Assembly: GCA_947495795.1 (NCBI GenBank) | Contig: CANMAI010000001.1 | Span: 186,001 to 250,000 of the forward strand | Source of the DNA: an uncultured Paracoccaceae bacterium | GTDB taxonomy: Bacteria; Pseudomonadota; Alphaproteobacteria; Rhodobacterales; Rhodobacteraceae | Reading direction: 5' to 3' | DNA: 64,000 bases | Part shown: positions 45,224 through 54,705 of the stretch, in pieces | Layout of the letters: the number at the start of each line of letters is the position of its first letter | Numbering within the stretch: the first letter of the stretch is position 1 | The notes under the pieces: generated by a model | Database searches by the model: none | What the model saw: the letters and a program-made list of their open reading frames with translations, nothing else | What the model was told of the DNA's origin: nothing | Made by a program: the position numbers and the translations under genes

Positions 45224-45568
45224 TCAAAAGCAAAGGATCTCCGCTTCCGCCTGAGCGCGGCGGAGATCAGCCTCCAGAACCTTGGCGGCCTGCGCAGTCC
45301 GAAAAATAGACATACGCTCGCCCCCCGTTTGCTGAAGCGACAGTACCGTTTCCGCTTCCACGTACTTTTCGTATGGAAGAATGGATGCGATCTTGTCGAT
45401 GGAACAGGCGCATTTACGCAGGATATCCTGTCCTTGCCCATTTGCCGCCATGCAGCCAAACACATAATCCGCCCGCGCCTCTGTCGGGTAATCATTGAGA
45501 GTCTGTTCGACCGTCTGTCCCACACTGGCTGAGGCGCTCAGCACAAGAAATAAAGCTGCTACCTTCAC
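45224..45568 (-). CDS. Small exported Cys-containing protein of unknown function
   Basis: A 114-aa protein with a signal peptide (A-A-L-F-L-V-L-S-A-S-A-S-V-G) and four Cys in the mature part (F-G-C-M, K-C-A-C and the C-terminal L-C-F). The start is GTG at 45568, overlapping the upstream stop as GTGA and preceded by AGGAGGAAGG; the longer frame runs into the neighbour. It forms a two-gene unit with the next protein. No known function recognised. Confidence 0.75.
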   Translation of the reverse strand: MKVAALFLVLSASASVGQTVEQTLNDYPTEARADYVFGCMAANGQGQDILRKCACSIDKIASILPYEKYVEAETVLSLQQTGGERMSIFRTAQAAKVLEADLRRAQAEAEILCF

Positions 45569-46215
45569 TGGCCTTCCTCCTCGGGCCGTAGAATCAAAGC
45601 GTTCTGATAGAAAAGCTGCCCAGCAGGGCTCTGGGCAGTGGCAACCAGAGAACGATACCATCCCGGCACATCCTCTGACATGGTGAAAGTAATTTCCAGA
45701 TCCTGATATCCGCGCATCTTCTCCCGGTTCCTGTCATTCAGAAACGGGCGCAGCGTGATTTGCTGTGCCGCAATATCCGCGCTGCCATAAACAACCGAAA
45801 CATCCTCGATCTCCGCAAACTGAACAAGCGACTCCTTAATCCGGTTTCGGATGTAGAACGGGCTTCCGCCCGCCTGTTGGGCAACATCGCGCAACACCGT
45901 TTCAATAAAATACATGACGACTGGATTGCCTACCGTCGCCGGAAACGCACCGATGTTGCGGGCTTTCTCATCCTGCTCAAACCTCAGACGTGCCGTCTCG
46001 TCTGGCTCGAACGAGAGGCGAACCGTCCCAGTGTTGCGCTCACTGTACCCTTCATCCGCTGAAATCGAGAGCTTCCGCTCGTACTCAAGCTCGCGATCCG
46101 TACTGACATCCGAGAGTGTTCCGTTCTTGAAAATCAGATCATACGTCTCTGCGGAACGGGCGGGCGCCATGCCCCCGATCAGTAGAGCGCTGAACAAAAG
46201 GACATAAAGGCGCAT
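45565..46215 (-). CDS. Exported protein of unknown function in the methanol locus
   Basis: A 216-aa protein with a signal peptide (M-R-L-Y-V-L-L-F-S-A...A-R-S-A) and a beta-rich mature part without Cys. AAAGGGAG precedes the ATG. The recurring E-Y-E-R-K-L and T-V-R-L-S-F-E-P segments suggest a lipocalin-like or sandwich fold, but I cannot assign a family. It lies between the SoxYZ-like carrier and the sensor-kinase operon. Confidence 0.78.
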   Translation of the reverse strand: MRLYVLLFSALLIGGMAPARSAETYDLIFKNGTLSDVSTDRELEYERKLSISADEGYSERNTGTVRLSFEPDETARLRFEQDEKARNIGAFPATVGNPVVMYFIETVLRDVAQQAGGSPFYIRNRIKESLVQFAEIEDVSVVYGSADIAAQQITLRPFLNDRNREKMRGYQDLEITFTMSEDVPGWYRSLVATAQSPAGQLFYQNALILRPEEEGQ

Positions 46216-46263
46216 TGTACACTCCCTTTTTTCAAAGCCACTCTAGCGCAGCCCGCAAGGCCG

Positions 46264-48534
46264 TCACGGCAGACTTTGGTCTGCCTGCTCCACCTCGCTA
46301 GCCCGCGCGTGCCGCGTTTTCCAATCAATAAGCGGACGAAGGCGTGAAAGTTGCACAGGTTTCGTGAGAACGGAAAACCCATGCGATACAGCAGCTTTCG
46401 CAAGATCATCCTTTTGATTTGCCGTAATCATGATCGCCGGGATGTCCTTCTTGCAGAAATCACGCATGGCACATATTGATTTTACCCCGGTATCGTCGCC
46501 ATCAAGCTGGTAGTCAGCAAGAATGATATCTGGCGGAATGCCGATATCCTTCACAAGATCCAGTGCTTCCTCAGTACCCACACTAGCCAGAACACTTGCT
46601 CCCCAGCTTTCCAGCTTCTGTGTCATCGCATATAGAACGCCCGGGTCATTCTCGATCAGAAGCACGATCAGATCCATTTCCTCAGGCATGCTATCCTTGG
46701 TCTTTGCCTTCTCCTCGGAAACCGCACGACCGGAATCCACAATTTCCATCTCAATCGAAAAAACAGAGCCCAAACCCGGCTTTGAGCGCACACGCACCTT
46801 GTGGCCGAGATGCCGACATGCGCGATCAACAATGGAAAGTCCAAGCCCCATACCGGGCCGCGCGTTGCTGTCGCCAGCGCGCGTAAACTCACGGAAGACA
46901 CGCATCTGATCGCCTTTCGATATGCCAATGCCGGTATCCCAAACCTCAACAACAACTTTTCCAACCCTGCGCCTGCAGCCCACAAGTATCCGGCCTGTAT
47001 CCGTGTATTGGATAGCGTTATCAACGAGGTTCTGAATGGAGCGTAACAAGTATCTCTGATCACTGCGGACCCAGACTTTCGACGGTACAACTGTCAGCGT
47101 CAGCCCCTTTTCCGTAGCAAGCCCCTCGAGATCCTCACGCACGGTCTGCAGAACATCGCCCAACGGAAAAACAGTGGTCGGCAGATCGATATCCGTGGCT
47201 TCCAGCCGCGAGATATCCAACAGCGCGTGCAGCAGGCCTTCCATAGATCTGAAAGAACTGTCCAGCCGCGAAACAGTCTCACCAAGATCAATCTCCGCCG
47301 GGTGGTCCACCAGATTTGAGATCAGAAGCTTTGCGGCATTGATGGGCTGCAACAGATCGTGGCTTGCAGCAGCAAAGAAGCGTGTCTTGGAGGTCATCGC
47401 TGCCTCTACCTCGGCCTTGGCCAATCGCAGATCTTCCTCGGCGCGGGCCTGTTCCTCATACTGATGACGCAACAGCTGATTAGCCTCCGTCAGTTCCGCG
47501 GTGCGGGCCTGAACGCGTTTTTCCAGCATTTCCTTGTTTTGAGAGTCCGCCGTAACGTCGAGAACATTGACGATGCAACCACCATCCGGAAGGGGGTGCA
47601 TATCGATATCCAGCGCTTTCCTATTGATAAGACGAACCCGCAGCTTCAAGTTCCCTGCACGGCGCAAATGGCGCATGAGGCTTGCAAAGCTGTCATGCGA
47701 AAAACCTTCAGTCAGCACAGAGGCTTTCAGATACTCGATGATCTGCCCAAAGGCTGTGCCCACGGTGGTAATCTGAATTGGCAGGGTCAGAAGATCTCCG
47801 AAGCGGGCATTGCTGATCAACATTGTGCCTTCGGCCGAGAAGGTGCACACGCCCTGCGGCATGTGATCAAACGCGGCTTGCAAAAAGTTCTCCTGCGCGT
47901 CGATAAGCCGGCTTTTCTCAAGCCGGTTGCTCCGCACAATTGCGGTAATCTCGGTTTGTAGCACAACCGTGTTATTGGTCCGCGTGCGCCTGTGGCTGAT
48001 AACAAACCAGCGATCATTGCGAAGAGCGAACACAATGGGGGCAACCGGATCATCCCCATGCCCGACAACCGATAGGCCAAGGTTCAGACGGTCCGTACTG
48101 TCGCGGGCCTTGATGTGGACGCTGCGCGCCACTGCATCGAAATACTCAGTCAGCCCAAGCCCCGGTTCAATCAGACCAGCTACATCCGGGATGAGGTTCT
48201 TAAAGAAATCATTGAAAACCTGAAGCTTTCCCTCCGCAAAATGCGCGATGCCGCCATCCATGGATTCAAGCGCATCCGCCAGCGTGCGCTGCGTCTGTGC
48301 TCGCGCTTCCTCCGAGGTTTCCAGCTTGTTGCTGGCACGCCCTAACGTGTTCAGCGCATCCTCAAGATCGCGGGTTTTCTCGGAAACCTTGTTCTGAAGA
48401 CCGATGGCCGATTGAAAAAGAGAATACGCCGATCCGCCCAACTCGTGCTGATGATTGGCCCTCTCAACCAGCGCCTTGATGATCTTGGCCTGCTTTTCAA
48501 CTTGAACCGGAAGAGGGTCTTTCGGATCAATCAT
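46264..48534 (-). CDS. Hybrid sensor histidine kinase with PAS domains and receiver
   Basis: A 756-aa cytoplasmic kinase with no membrane segment. Order: coiled coil (about 45-90), PAS-like domains (about 90-200 and 215-325), coiled coil (335-380), HisKA with S-H-D-L-L-Q-P-I (phospho-His392), HATPase (N-L-V-D-N-A-I-Q-Y near 510, G-M-G-L-G-L-S-I), and a C-terminal receiver with D-Y-Q-L-D-G. This is the NahK/ErcS-prime layout, a group tied to quinoprotein alcohol oxidation in Pseudomonas. It overlaps the FIST gene by 4 bp. Confidence 0.9.
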   Translation of the reverse strand: MIDPKDPLPVQVEKQAKIIKALVERANHQHELGGSAYSLFQSAIGLQNKVSEKTRDLEDALNTLGRASNKLETSEEARAQTQRTLADALESMDGGIAHFAEGKLQVFNDFFKNLIPDVAGLIEPGLGLTEYFDAVARSVHIKARDSTDRLNLGLSVVGHGDDPVAPIVFALRNDRWFVISHRRTRTNNTVVLQTEITAIVRSNRLEKSRLIDAQENFLQAAFDHMPQGVCTFSAEGTMLISNARFGDLLTLPIQITTVGTAFGQIIEYLKASVLTEGFSHDSFASLMRHLRRAGNLKLRVRLINRKALDIDMHPLPDGGCIVNVLDVTADSQNKEMLEKRVQARTAELTEANQLLRHQYEEQARAEEDLRLAKAEVEAAMTSKTRFFAAASHDLLQPINAAKLLISNLVDHPAEIDLGETVSRLDSSFRSMEGLLHALLDISRLEATDIDLPTTVFPLGDVLQTVREDLEGLATEKGLTLTVVPSKVWVRSDQRYLLRSIQNLVDNAIQYTDTGRILVGCRRRVGKVVVEVWDTGIGISKGDQMRVFREFTRAGDSNARPGMGLGLSIVDRACRHLGHKVRVRSKPGLGSVFSIEMEIVDSGRAVSEEKAKTKDSMPEEMDLIVLLIENDPGVLYAMTQKLESWGASVLASVGTEEALDLVKDIGIPPDIILADYQLDGDDTGVKSICAMRDFCKKDIPAIMITANQKDDLAKAAVSHGFSVLTKPVQLSRLRPLIDWKTRHARASEVEQADQSLP

Positions 48535-49700
48535 AGGGCGCGCGCCCTTTCCGGCGGAAAGAAGGCAATGCCCACGAAAGTCTGGTTAACGTGAACCCCG
48601 CAATGCTGCTCACCATAAGTGTTGAAGCCCAGAACGTTGTGCCTGCGCAGGATATCCGATGCGCCCCTCACCAGATGCTTCTCCTCAATCTCCAGACGCC
48701 GCAGAACACAATCAAACCCAAGGATGAAATCGGGGGGGGCACCTATTGGGCCCGCCATCGTCAACTCCGCCTCCAGTGTCTTCAGAATTTCCTTTCCACG
48801 GCCAAGCGTGAGAACAAGCCCGTTCTCGATGGCCGAGAGAAAGGCAAGACCCTGCCCAACGGTCACCTGCTGTATCGCACGCACATGCCAGGCGTCAGCG
48901 CTTCGCACCAGAACAGGGTTCTCTGCAAAAATGCTGGGCGAAAGTTCCGCCACATCGCACCCCACCAGACGGGCATACTCGGGAGCTGCGGGCGCGCCGT
49001 TTATCTCCTGAACCACCCGATCGTCGGAGCGGGCTTCCGTCACAACCAGTTGCTGCGTTGTGGGCATGAAATGATCGAACCCAAGCCCCGTGAAAGCCAG
49101 ATCCGTTTCCACTATCACGAGCAGGGCCGCATTCTCATGAAACGCCCCGCCATGCAGAACAAAAGTTTCATCAAAAGCCAGGCCGTGACCTGCAGACCCA
49201 CCAAATACCGGCACATCACCCAAGCCAACATCAAGCGCGGCAACAAGGATATCTTCCTGTTTGGAAAGACCATCCGCAAAGGTGAGGGCAAACCGCTTCC
49301 AGTTTGCCGTTCCCCTGAACCGTTCCGAAAGCACCCGGGCTTGATGCGCCGTCTGTTCGGTGGACACGGGATTGAGCGGTGCAATCAGCGCAGAAGAACA
49401 GCGAAAATGCTCTCGCGGGAAGGCGATCAGAAGAATCGCATCGTCCTCATATCCTTCCGGTGTGATCTGCCCAGCCGTTGTACACCCGAAGGCCGGAGTT
49501 GCTGGAAGCTGCCGCTCAAGTGCGCGTGCCACGGCATCGTGATCCAAATCATGCGGTACAAATACCAGAACAAAGCAGATGCCAACCATGTCCAGTTGCG
49601 CCACCGCTTCCTCCACTGCCAGGTCTGCCGACCGGGCGCGTGAAACACCAATGCCCACAATTTGCGGGCGGTTTGGATGATCAACCTCTGCCTCGAACAC
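48531..49700 (-). CDS. FIST-domain sensory protein
   Basis: A 389-aa cytoplasmic protein with FIST_N (about 15-215) and FIST_C (about 225-365) domains, which are predicted to bind small ligands for signalling. P-A-F-G-C-T-T-A-G-Q-I near 72-82 and G-G-S-A-G near 165 are typical. It lies between the response regulator and the hybrid kinase in one operon, so it probably supplies the input. The start is a GTG at 49700, 4 bp after the regulator stop, with a weak ribosome site; a slightly later start is possible. Confidence 0.88.
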   Translation of the reverse strand: MFEAEVDHPNRPQIVGIGVSRARSADLAVEEAVAQLDMVGICFVLVFVPHDLDHDAVARALERQLPATPAFGCTTAGQITPEGYEDDAILLIAFPREHFRCSSALIAPLNPVSTEQTAHQARVLSERFRGTANWKRFALTFADGLSKQEDILVAALDVGLGDVPVFGGSAGHGLAFDETFVLHGGAFHENAALLVIVETDLAFTGLGFDHFMPTTQQLVVTEARSDDRVVQEINGAPAAPEYARLVGCDVAELSPSIFAENPVLVRSADAWHVRAIQQVTVGQGLAFLSAIENGLVLTLGRGKEILKTLEAELTMAGPIGAPPDFILGFDCVLRRLEIEEKHLVRGASDILRRHNVLGFNTYGEQHCGVHVNQTFVGIAFFPPERARAL

Positions 49701-49704
49701 GCGC

Positions 49705-50433
49705 TTAACTCAGCAACGCGCGGGCATCCGTATCGGAAAGCCGGGAGGCACTCGTCAGGCCTGCGTTTTTCACCAGCATTGCAGCCTGTGTTCTATTGCT
49801 CACCTTCAACCGCCGCAGCAGGGCGGTGATATGGGCCTTCACCGTAGCCTCCGCCAGATCCAGTTCATAGGCAATCTGCTTGTTGGGCTTTCCGTCGCAG
49901 ATCAGGCTCATGATCCGGCTCTGCTGCGGTGTCAGATCCGCGATCCGTTGAGCAACTTGCTGAACCGATACCTTCTCTTCCTCAGAGCGGGTAGTCTGCG
50001 GGCGAAACTCCGCGGGCAGGAACTTCAAACCTTCCTGTATCCTCTCCAGCGCCACCTGAAACACTGATTGAGAGGCGCCCTTGGGCACAAAACCGGCAGC
50101 GCCCGCATCCATCAAGGTTTGGATGGTTTCATCAGATGATTCAGCCGAGATCACGAGAACGGGCACATCCGGCAGTTTTTCCTTCACCTTGAAAAACCCG
50201 CTGAACCCCATCACATCCGGCAGCCTGAGATCCAGTATCACAAGATCCGGCATCAGGCGCGTTCCCACAGATTTCAGCCCCTCGCACAAACTATTCGCAG
50301 TTTGAACGGAGCTTCTGTCGAAGATGCGAGCCAGTGTGGATGCAAGCGCATCACAATACAAAGGATGATCGTCGATCACGAGTATTGATCTTACAACCAT
50401 CGGCCCCTTTGATTTTTCATCAAGTGTCACCAT
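49705..50433 (-). CDS. LuxR-family response regulator
   Basis: A 242-aa NarL/FixJ-type regulator: receiver domain (about 14-130) with acidic D-D-H near 21 and phospho-acceptor Asp68 in V-I-L-D-L-R-L-P, followed by a LuxR-type HTH (about 165-230; L-T-P-Q-Q-S-R-I-M...A-T-V-K-A-H-I). It is first in the RR-FIST-kinase operon and is likely phosphorylated by the downstream kinase. Given the locus it probably controls xox/adhI expression, comparable in role to FlhSR or ErdR, as inference. An alternative start at Met12 is possible. Confidence 0.9.
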   Translation of the reverse strand: MVTLDEKSKGPMVVRSILVIDDHPLYCDALASTLARIFDRSSVQTANSLCEGLKSVGTRLMPDLVILDLRLPDVMGFSGFFKVKEKLPDVPVLVISAESSDETIQTLMDAGAAGFVPKGASQSVFQVALERIQEGLKFLPAEFRPQTTRSEEEKVSVQQVAQRIADLTPQQSRIMSLICDGKPNKQIAYELDLAEATVKAHITALLRRLKVSNRTQAAMLVKNAGLTSASRLSDTDARALLS

Positions 50434-50577
50434 GATTCGTCTCCCTGAAAAAAGGGTACGGGCAAAACGGGCAAATCTGAATTACATTCTATTGTGGTAA
50501 CGCAACTGCCATCACGCGCCTTTCTAGCCATGCTATGCAAGCACGAGGCAAAGCCCCCGATGTCCACGCGATAGCTC

Positions 50578-51759
50578 TTAGAACGTTTCTCTCAAGCGCC
50601 GGGCGATCGCTCGCGCATTCACGCCAGCAAGCACCCGCCCGTGGATTTCTGTATCAATCACCCGCAAAACAGCATCACGGCCAGCACTTTCAGGAACGAG
50701 CTTCTCGAGCGCGGCAGCGGCTTTCCGGATCCCGATAAAATCACCCTTGTCGCCCGATTGCCGCATCTGCCGAAGAAGCCTTCGCCGCTCCATCCAAATC
50801 CGCAGGGTCACTCCTGAGAGCCGCCGCTCTTTCCCAACAAGAAGCGCGAGAGACATGACAAAGGCGACCGCACCAGATAGCAGGATCGTACCGGATCGCA
50901 GCTTTGCAGGTACAGCATGGTGCTTCTCAACGGGCTGAACGTTCCCGTTCTCGCTAAACGCAACTCTCTGGGCAGAAATCGTGACCGTCCGAACCTTTCG
51001 CTCGACCGTATCAAAATAGGAAAACTCGATTGGCTCCAGAATAGCCGAAACCGCATTTCTCGGCATAATCGTCCAGCGCCAGAAGGCAATTGCCTCGGGG
51101 CCGTTCGGCGTGAGATCAACCAACCGCTTTTCCGGATGCGCGAATATCAGGGCGCTGGGGGAGGTGAGCTCGGGCATTGGCGGGATCATATCGAAGCTGG
51201 CCCCAAGGGCCGATATACGCACAACCCGCAAAACCCCCTCTCCCTTCGCCAACTGATCCGGCGCGTTGGACCAGTTATCCGAGACACGCAGCCCGCGAAC
51301 CGGAAACCACCAAGCATCCGTTGCGGGTAGAGGGTTGACCTTAAGTGCAACGGGTTCCGACTGGATGGTATGCTCAAACCAGTTATTATTCTCATCAAGC
51401 AGCGTCAGATTATGCCGAAAAGCGCCAATGCTCAGTGTTCCGGCCTCCTGTGGAAAAAGCGCCATGCGTCGGCGCATGTTCTTTACGGTCTTGCCGTCCA
51501 CCACACTCTCGTACCAGTGGTCCTCTCCCAACTGCATCCAGTTCAGCCCCGCAAGATCGGGCTGTTCCAGCTTTTCCAGCGTTATGTGGCGCTTGTAGAT
51601 CCCATGAATCGTGAGCAGGATCATTTCCTGCTCGAACGGAACAGTACTCAGTTCCTCTAGCTCTACCTTCAGTATCAGATCATCGGGATCAACCGCGCTT
51701 TGCGCCTCTGCCGAAAGAGGCGATACGAGCATCAGGACAAAACAGAGCAGCCTCACCAT
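50578..51759 (-). CDS. BatD-like membrane-anchored protein
   Basis: A 393-aa exported protein with a signal peptide (M-V-R-L-L-C-F-V-L-M...A-E-A), a large periplasmic beta-rich region and one membrane helix near 285-305 (T-I-L-L-S-G-A-V-A-F-V-M). It fits the BatD position at the end of a MoxR-VWA operon, equivalent to the accessory genes of mxa clusters. The ATG at 51759 with GGAG upstream overlaps the TPR gene by 7 bp. The exact activity is unknown. Confidence 0.75.
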   Translation of the reverse strand: MVRLLCFVLMLVSPLSAEAQSAVDPDDLILKVELEELSTVPFEQEMILLTIHGIYKRHITLEKLEQPDLAGLNWMQLGEDHWYESVVDGKTVKNMRRRMALFPQEAGTLSIGAFRHNLTLLDENNNWFEHTIQSEPVALKVNPLPATDAWWFPVRGLRVSDNWSNAPDQLAKGEGVLRVVRISALGASFDMIPPMPELTSPSALIFAHPEKRLVDLTPNGPEAIAFWRWTIMPRNAVSAILEPIEFSYFDTVERKVRTVTISAQRVAFSENGNVQPVEKHHAVPAKLRSGTILLSGAVAFVMSLALLVGKERRLSGVTLRIWMERRRLLRQMRQSGDKGDFIGIRKAAAALEKLVPESAGRDAVLRVIDTEIHGRVLAGVNARAIARRLRETF

Positions 51760-52439
51760 TCGCTTTCTCCTGCAGGCTGCCCAACGCCTGCCTTCTTGCG
51801 GCGCTTGTGTTCTTGCAGAATTCGGGCGCGGAGAAACGCGCCCGGCACGTCCTCCAATGTGGCTAGCCACCTCGGGCTGGCAACCACGAACTTGTCATCA
51901 AATACCTTGCGCACGCGCAACTGATCGCGGCTCTCCACGGCGGGAAGGCCCACCGTGGCACCCGAATTGGTAACAGCATCGCCAGTGCCTGCCCCCCGGG
52001 CGGAGCCCTGCGCTATGTCCGCGGCAACAGTGGGGCCTTCCTTGTCCTCCCCCCATTTGACAATTGCATCCGCATCGATCCGGGTGCCGCCATAGAATGC
52101 GAGAACAAGCTTGAAATTCGCCTCCGCCTCCGCGTCAGGCCCATCGGCAATCGCAAGGTCATAGGCCTCTAGGCCGGCTGCATAGGCCCCGCGCTGAACC
52201 TCTGCATTGCCCAGATTGTATGCGGATCGCAGCCCTGCCTTCGCAAATGCGTCCGCAGCACCGTCAAATTGCCCAGCCCGATACTGCGCTACACCGCGCC
52301 ATTCCGGATCAGCAAAAAGTGGCACTGCGGTTTCTGGCATACCTAGGGCAAGCGCCACGCGCCCCAGCGGAGCGAGCCCGCCAAATGCAAGCGAGAGGCC
52401 GATCATTCCCACCGCCAGAATAGCCACCAACCCCCGCAT
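51753..52439 (-). CDS. TPR-type membrane protein (BatC/MxaK-like)
   Basis: A 228-aa protein with an N-terminal membrane anchor (about residues 4-25) and a TPR-like helical region (W-R-G-V-A-Q-Y-R-A-G-Q-F-D-G-A-A, then A-Y-N-L-G-N-A). This is the TPR partner of the two VWA proteins. The ATG at 52439 overlaps the upstream stop by one base; a TTG one codon earlier is possible. Confidence 0.75.
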   Translation of the reverse strand: MRGLVAILAVGMIGLSLAFGGLAPLGRVALALGMPETAVPLFADPEWRGVAQYRAGQFDGAADAFAKAGLRSAYNLGNAEVQRGAYAAGLEAYDLAIADGPDAEAEANFKLVLAFYGGTRIDADAIVKWGEDKEGPTVAADIAQGSARGAGTGDAVTNSGATVGLPAVESRDQLRVRKVFDDKFVVASPRWLATLEDVPGAFLRARILQEHKRRKKAGVGQPAGESEW

Positions 52440-53365
52440 CAAACACTTTCCCGGCGAAAAAATGCAGCTGCCGGAACAAGCGCCAGCAAAAGCAGATAGC
52501 GTCCGTAATCTGTCCAGAACCCGAACTGAAACGCCTGTTTTTCCAACCTCAGAGCAGATGCGCGCTTCAAATCACCCAGTAATTCTTCAGCCTGGCCCAA
52601 CTCGTAAAGACCACCGCCGCCAACAGAAACAAACGCCTCCATCTCCGCTGTCGAAGCGGAAGAAGACGGGGCAAGTGTGGTCGCGACATGCACGACCGAA
52701 AGCCGCGCATTCAGGTCTGCAATTACCGCCGCGCCATTCAGCGCTTGCGTCGATACCCCGCCACCATCCGTCAGAAGGATCACGTCCCCTTCCAGAATCT
52801 GGGCGTCACGAAGCATGGATGCAGCTTTTTCCAGTGCCAATGAAGGCCTGTTGCCCTTGTCCGGAACTGTCTTGTCATCAAGAAGCGCAATCGTTTGGCC
52901 CAGTTCCCTATGATCCGTCGTGAACGTGGAGGCGACATAGGCATCGCCAGCAAAAACGATCAGCGCAGCTGGCCTTGTTCCAAGAACGCTCAGCCCCGCA
53001 AGCGCCATCCCAACAGTTGCGGGCCATGTCTGGTCGCGTGTCATGGAAGCCGAAACATCCACCAAAAAGACCACACCATCGAGATTTCGGAACGTATCCG
53101 CCTTACCTCTTTCCAGCGCCGGGCCAAGAAGCGCTATGGCAACCAATCCGGCAACCGCAAACGGCGCAATGCCACGCCAACGCCCTCTTGCATGGTCAAT
53201 CCGCCCCAGCTCGGCCATCGCGCTCATCAGATGCGGATCGATCACACCGCTCCAGTCTCCGGGCGAAGAACGGCGGCGGGCGGCACGTAGTGCCAACAGA
53301 AAGATGATCGGCAATGCTAGCACCCAGAACGGCCGTAGGAGCGAAAGTTCCCAGAACACATTCAT
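52439..53365 (-). CDS. VWA-domain membrane protein (BatB/MxaL-like)
   Basis: A 308-aa protein with two N-terminal membrane helices, a VWA domain with MIDAS motif D-V-S-A-S-M near residue 85, and a C-terminal helix. The VWA domain probably binds a metal ion and partner protein in the periplasm. The ATG at 53365 overlaps the preceding VWA gene stop as ATGA. Confidence 0.85.
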   Translation of the reverse strand: MNVFWELSLLRPFWVLALPIIFLLALRAARRRSSPGDWSGVIDPHLMSAMAELGRIDHARGRWRGIAPFAVAGLVAIALLGPALERGKADTFRNLDGVVFLVDVSASMTRDQTWPATVGMALAGLSVLGTRPAALIVFAGDAYVASTFTTDHRELGQTIALLDDKTVPDKGNRPSLALEKAASMLRDAQILEGDVILLTDGGGVSTQALNGAAVIADLNARLSVVHVATTLAPSSSASTAEMEAFVSVGGGGLYELGQAEELLGDLKRASALRLEKQAFQFGFWTDYGRYLLLLALVPAAAFFRRESV

Positions 53366-54321
53366 GCCGGAGCCCGCCATCCGAACCAGAGGCATCCAAG
53401 CCCCGCCAGGATCACCGGGAAAATCCAGAGATCGCGGTGCGTCTCAGCGGCTAGCCCTGCCCGCACTGTGGGCTCTAGCTGGTTGATCGCTTCCGCCACG
53501 CGGCGTAGATCCTCGGTTGTGCGCACGCGAAACATCTCACCACGGCTCAGGCGCGCAACCGCCTTCAAGGCTTCCGTATCCACAACGCCCCGCTCTTGCG
53601 GTGTTGTGCTTAATTCCTTCGGACCAAAGGCAATTGTGTGGATCCTCACGTCCATCTCGCGCGCAAGCTTGGCAACATCGGGTGGGCTGGTCGCCCCGGC
53701 ATTGCTTTCTCCATCCGAGAGAAGGACGATCACCTTGGCCTCTGCATCCGATCCATCCAGCCGTTTCAGAGCAAGGCCGATAGCATCCCCGACATTTGTC
53801 GCCCGCCCGGAAATACCGATCACCATGCTCGCCACAGCATGGGCGACGGCATGAACATCAAAACTCAGAGGCGCTGCGACATAGGCTTCCGAGCCAAAGA
53901 CAACCAGCCCTACCCTGTCTCCTCCCCGGCCGCGCACGAAAGCGGAGCCAACATCGCGCACCGCATCAAGGCGCGTGATAGCCTTACCATCCAGAAAGAA
54001 ATCTTCGCGCACCATCGAACCTGAGAGATCAAGCGCAAGGATCAAATCGCGCCCCGATACCGGCAGCGCTTCCACCGGCGCTATCTGGCGCGGGCCGGCC
54101 AATGCCACTACCATCAGCACCCAGATCGTGAATTGCGCACCGTATCGCAGCAGCAGGATACGCCTGCCCGGTTGCATCTCGGAACGGATGTGGCGACCCA
54201 CGCCCTCCGGCACGCGAAGCGAAGCCCCGAAAGCTGAAGCACTCGGAGCCAGAAGAAAGACGAGAGCAGGCACCCCCAGAAGCAGAAAAAACCACGGATC
54301 TGCGAAGCTGAAGCTAGACAC
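53362..54321 (-). CDS. VWA-domain membrane protein (BatA/MxaC-like)
   Basis: A 319-aa protein with N-terminal membrane helices, a VWA domain with MIDAS D-L-S-G-S-M near residue 85 and D-G-E-S-N later, and a C-terminal helix. The start is GTG at 54321: AAGGAGG lies six bases upstream, inside the end of the DUF4381-like gene, giving an 8-bp overlap. It is a paralogue and likely partner of the next VWA protein. Confidence 0.87.
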   Translation of the reverse strand: MSSFSFADPWFFLLLGVPALVFLLAPSASAFGASLRVPEGVGRHIRSEMQPGRRILLLRYGAQFTIWVLMVVALAGPRQIAPVEALPVSGRDLILALDLSGSMVREDFFLDGKAITRLDAVRDVGSAFVRGRGGDRVGLVVFGSEAYVAAPLSFDVHAVAHAVASMVIGISGRATNVGDAIGLALKRLDGSDAEAKVIVLLSDGESNAGATSPPDVAKLAREMDVRIHTIAFGPKELSTTPQERGVVDTEALKAVARLSRGEMFRVRTTEDLRRVAEAINQLEPTVRAGLAAETHRDLWIFPVILAGLGCLWFGWRAPA

Positions 54322-54703
54322 GCGCCACCTCCTTAGGATCGAGCGCTGCCTCCAGCTCTTCTGCGGCTGGAAGTGTAGCACCCCTACGATAAAGATCGCC
54401 CATCAGCGCAGCAGCTAAGGCGGGCTTGTGCGCTTTGGCAAGATGAAGAAGGGCTAATATGCGATCTTCTTCGGTGCGTCCCTCAAGGGCCTTGATACGG
54501 TCTCCAACCGTAAGCGGTGTCTTGTCAGCCTGCCTTGCCTGCGTGAACAACTGAACAATGAACGAGAGGGCGAGGGCAGCCAGAAGCCCAATGCCAATCG
54601 CGGCAAAGCATTCGGCTATCAAACCGCCGGGGGCTGCTTCGGGAAGGCGAATATCCTGCAGCGCGCCCAGCATTTCCTTCTGTGTAAGTGCGCGGTCCGC
54701 CAT
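54314..54703 (-). CDS. DUF4381-like small membrane protein
   Basis: A 129-aa protein with one membrane helix (about residues 30-52) and a cytoplasmic helical tail. It resembles the DUF4381 proteins found between DUF58 and VWA genes in MoxR operons. It starts 2 bp after the DUF58 stop. Function unknown; probably part of the MoxR-VWA assembly. Confidence 0.72.
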   Translation of the reverse strand: MADRALTQKEMLGALQDIRLPEAAPGGLIAECFAAIGIGLLAALALSFIVQLFTQARQADKTPLTVGDRIKALEGRTEEDRILALLHLAKAHKPALAAALMGDLYRRGATLPAAEELEAALDPKEVARV

Positions 54704-54705
54704 TC

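Noticed and set aside
48591-49643. Plus-strand open frame of 350 codons opposite the FIST gene
   Set aside because: Shadow of the FIST coding frame; its composition is basic and Cys-rich without domain structure.
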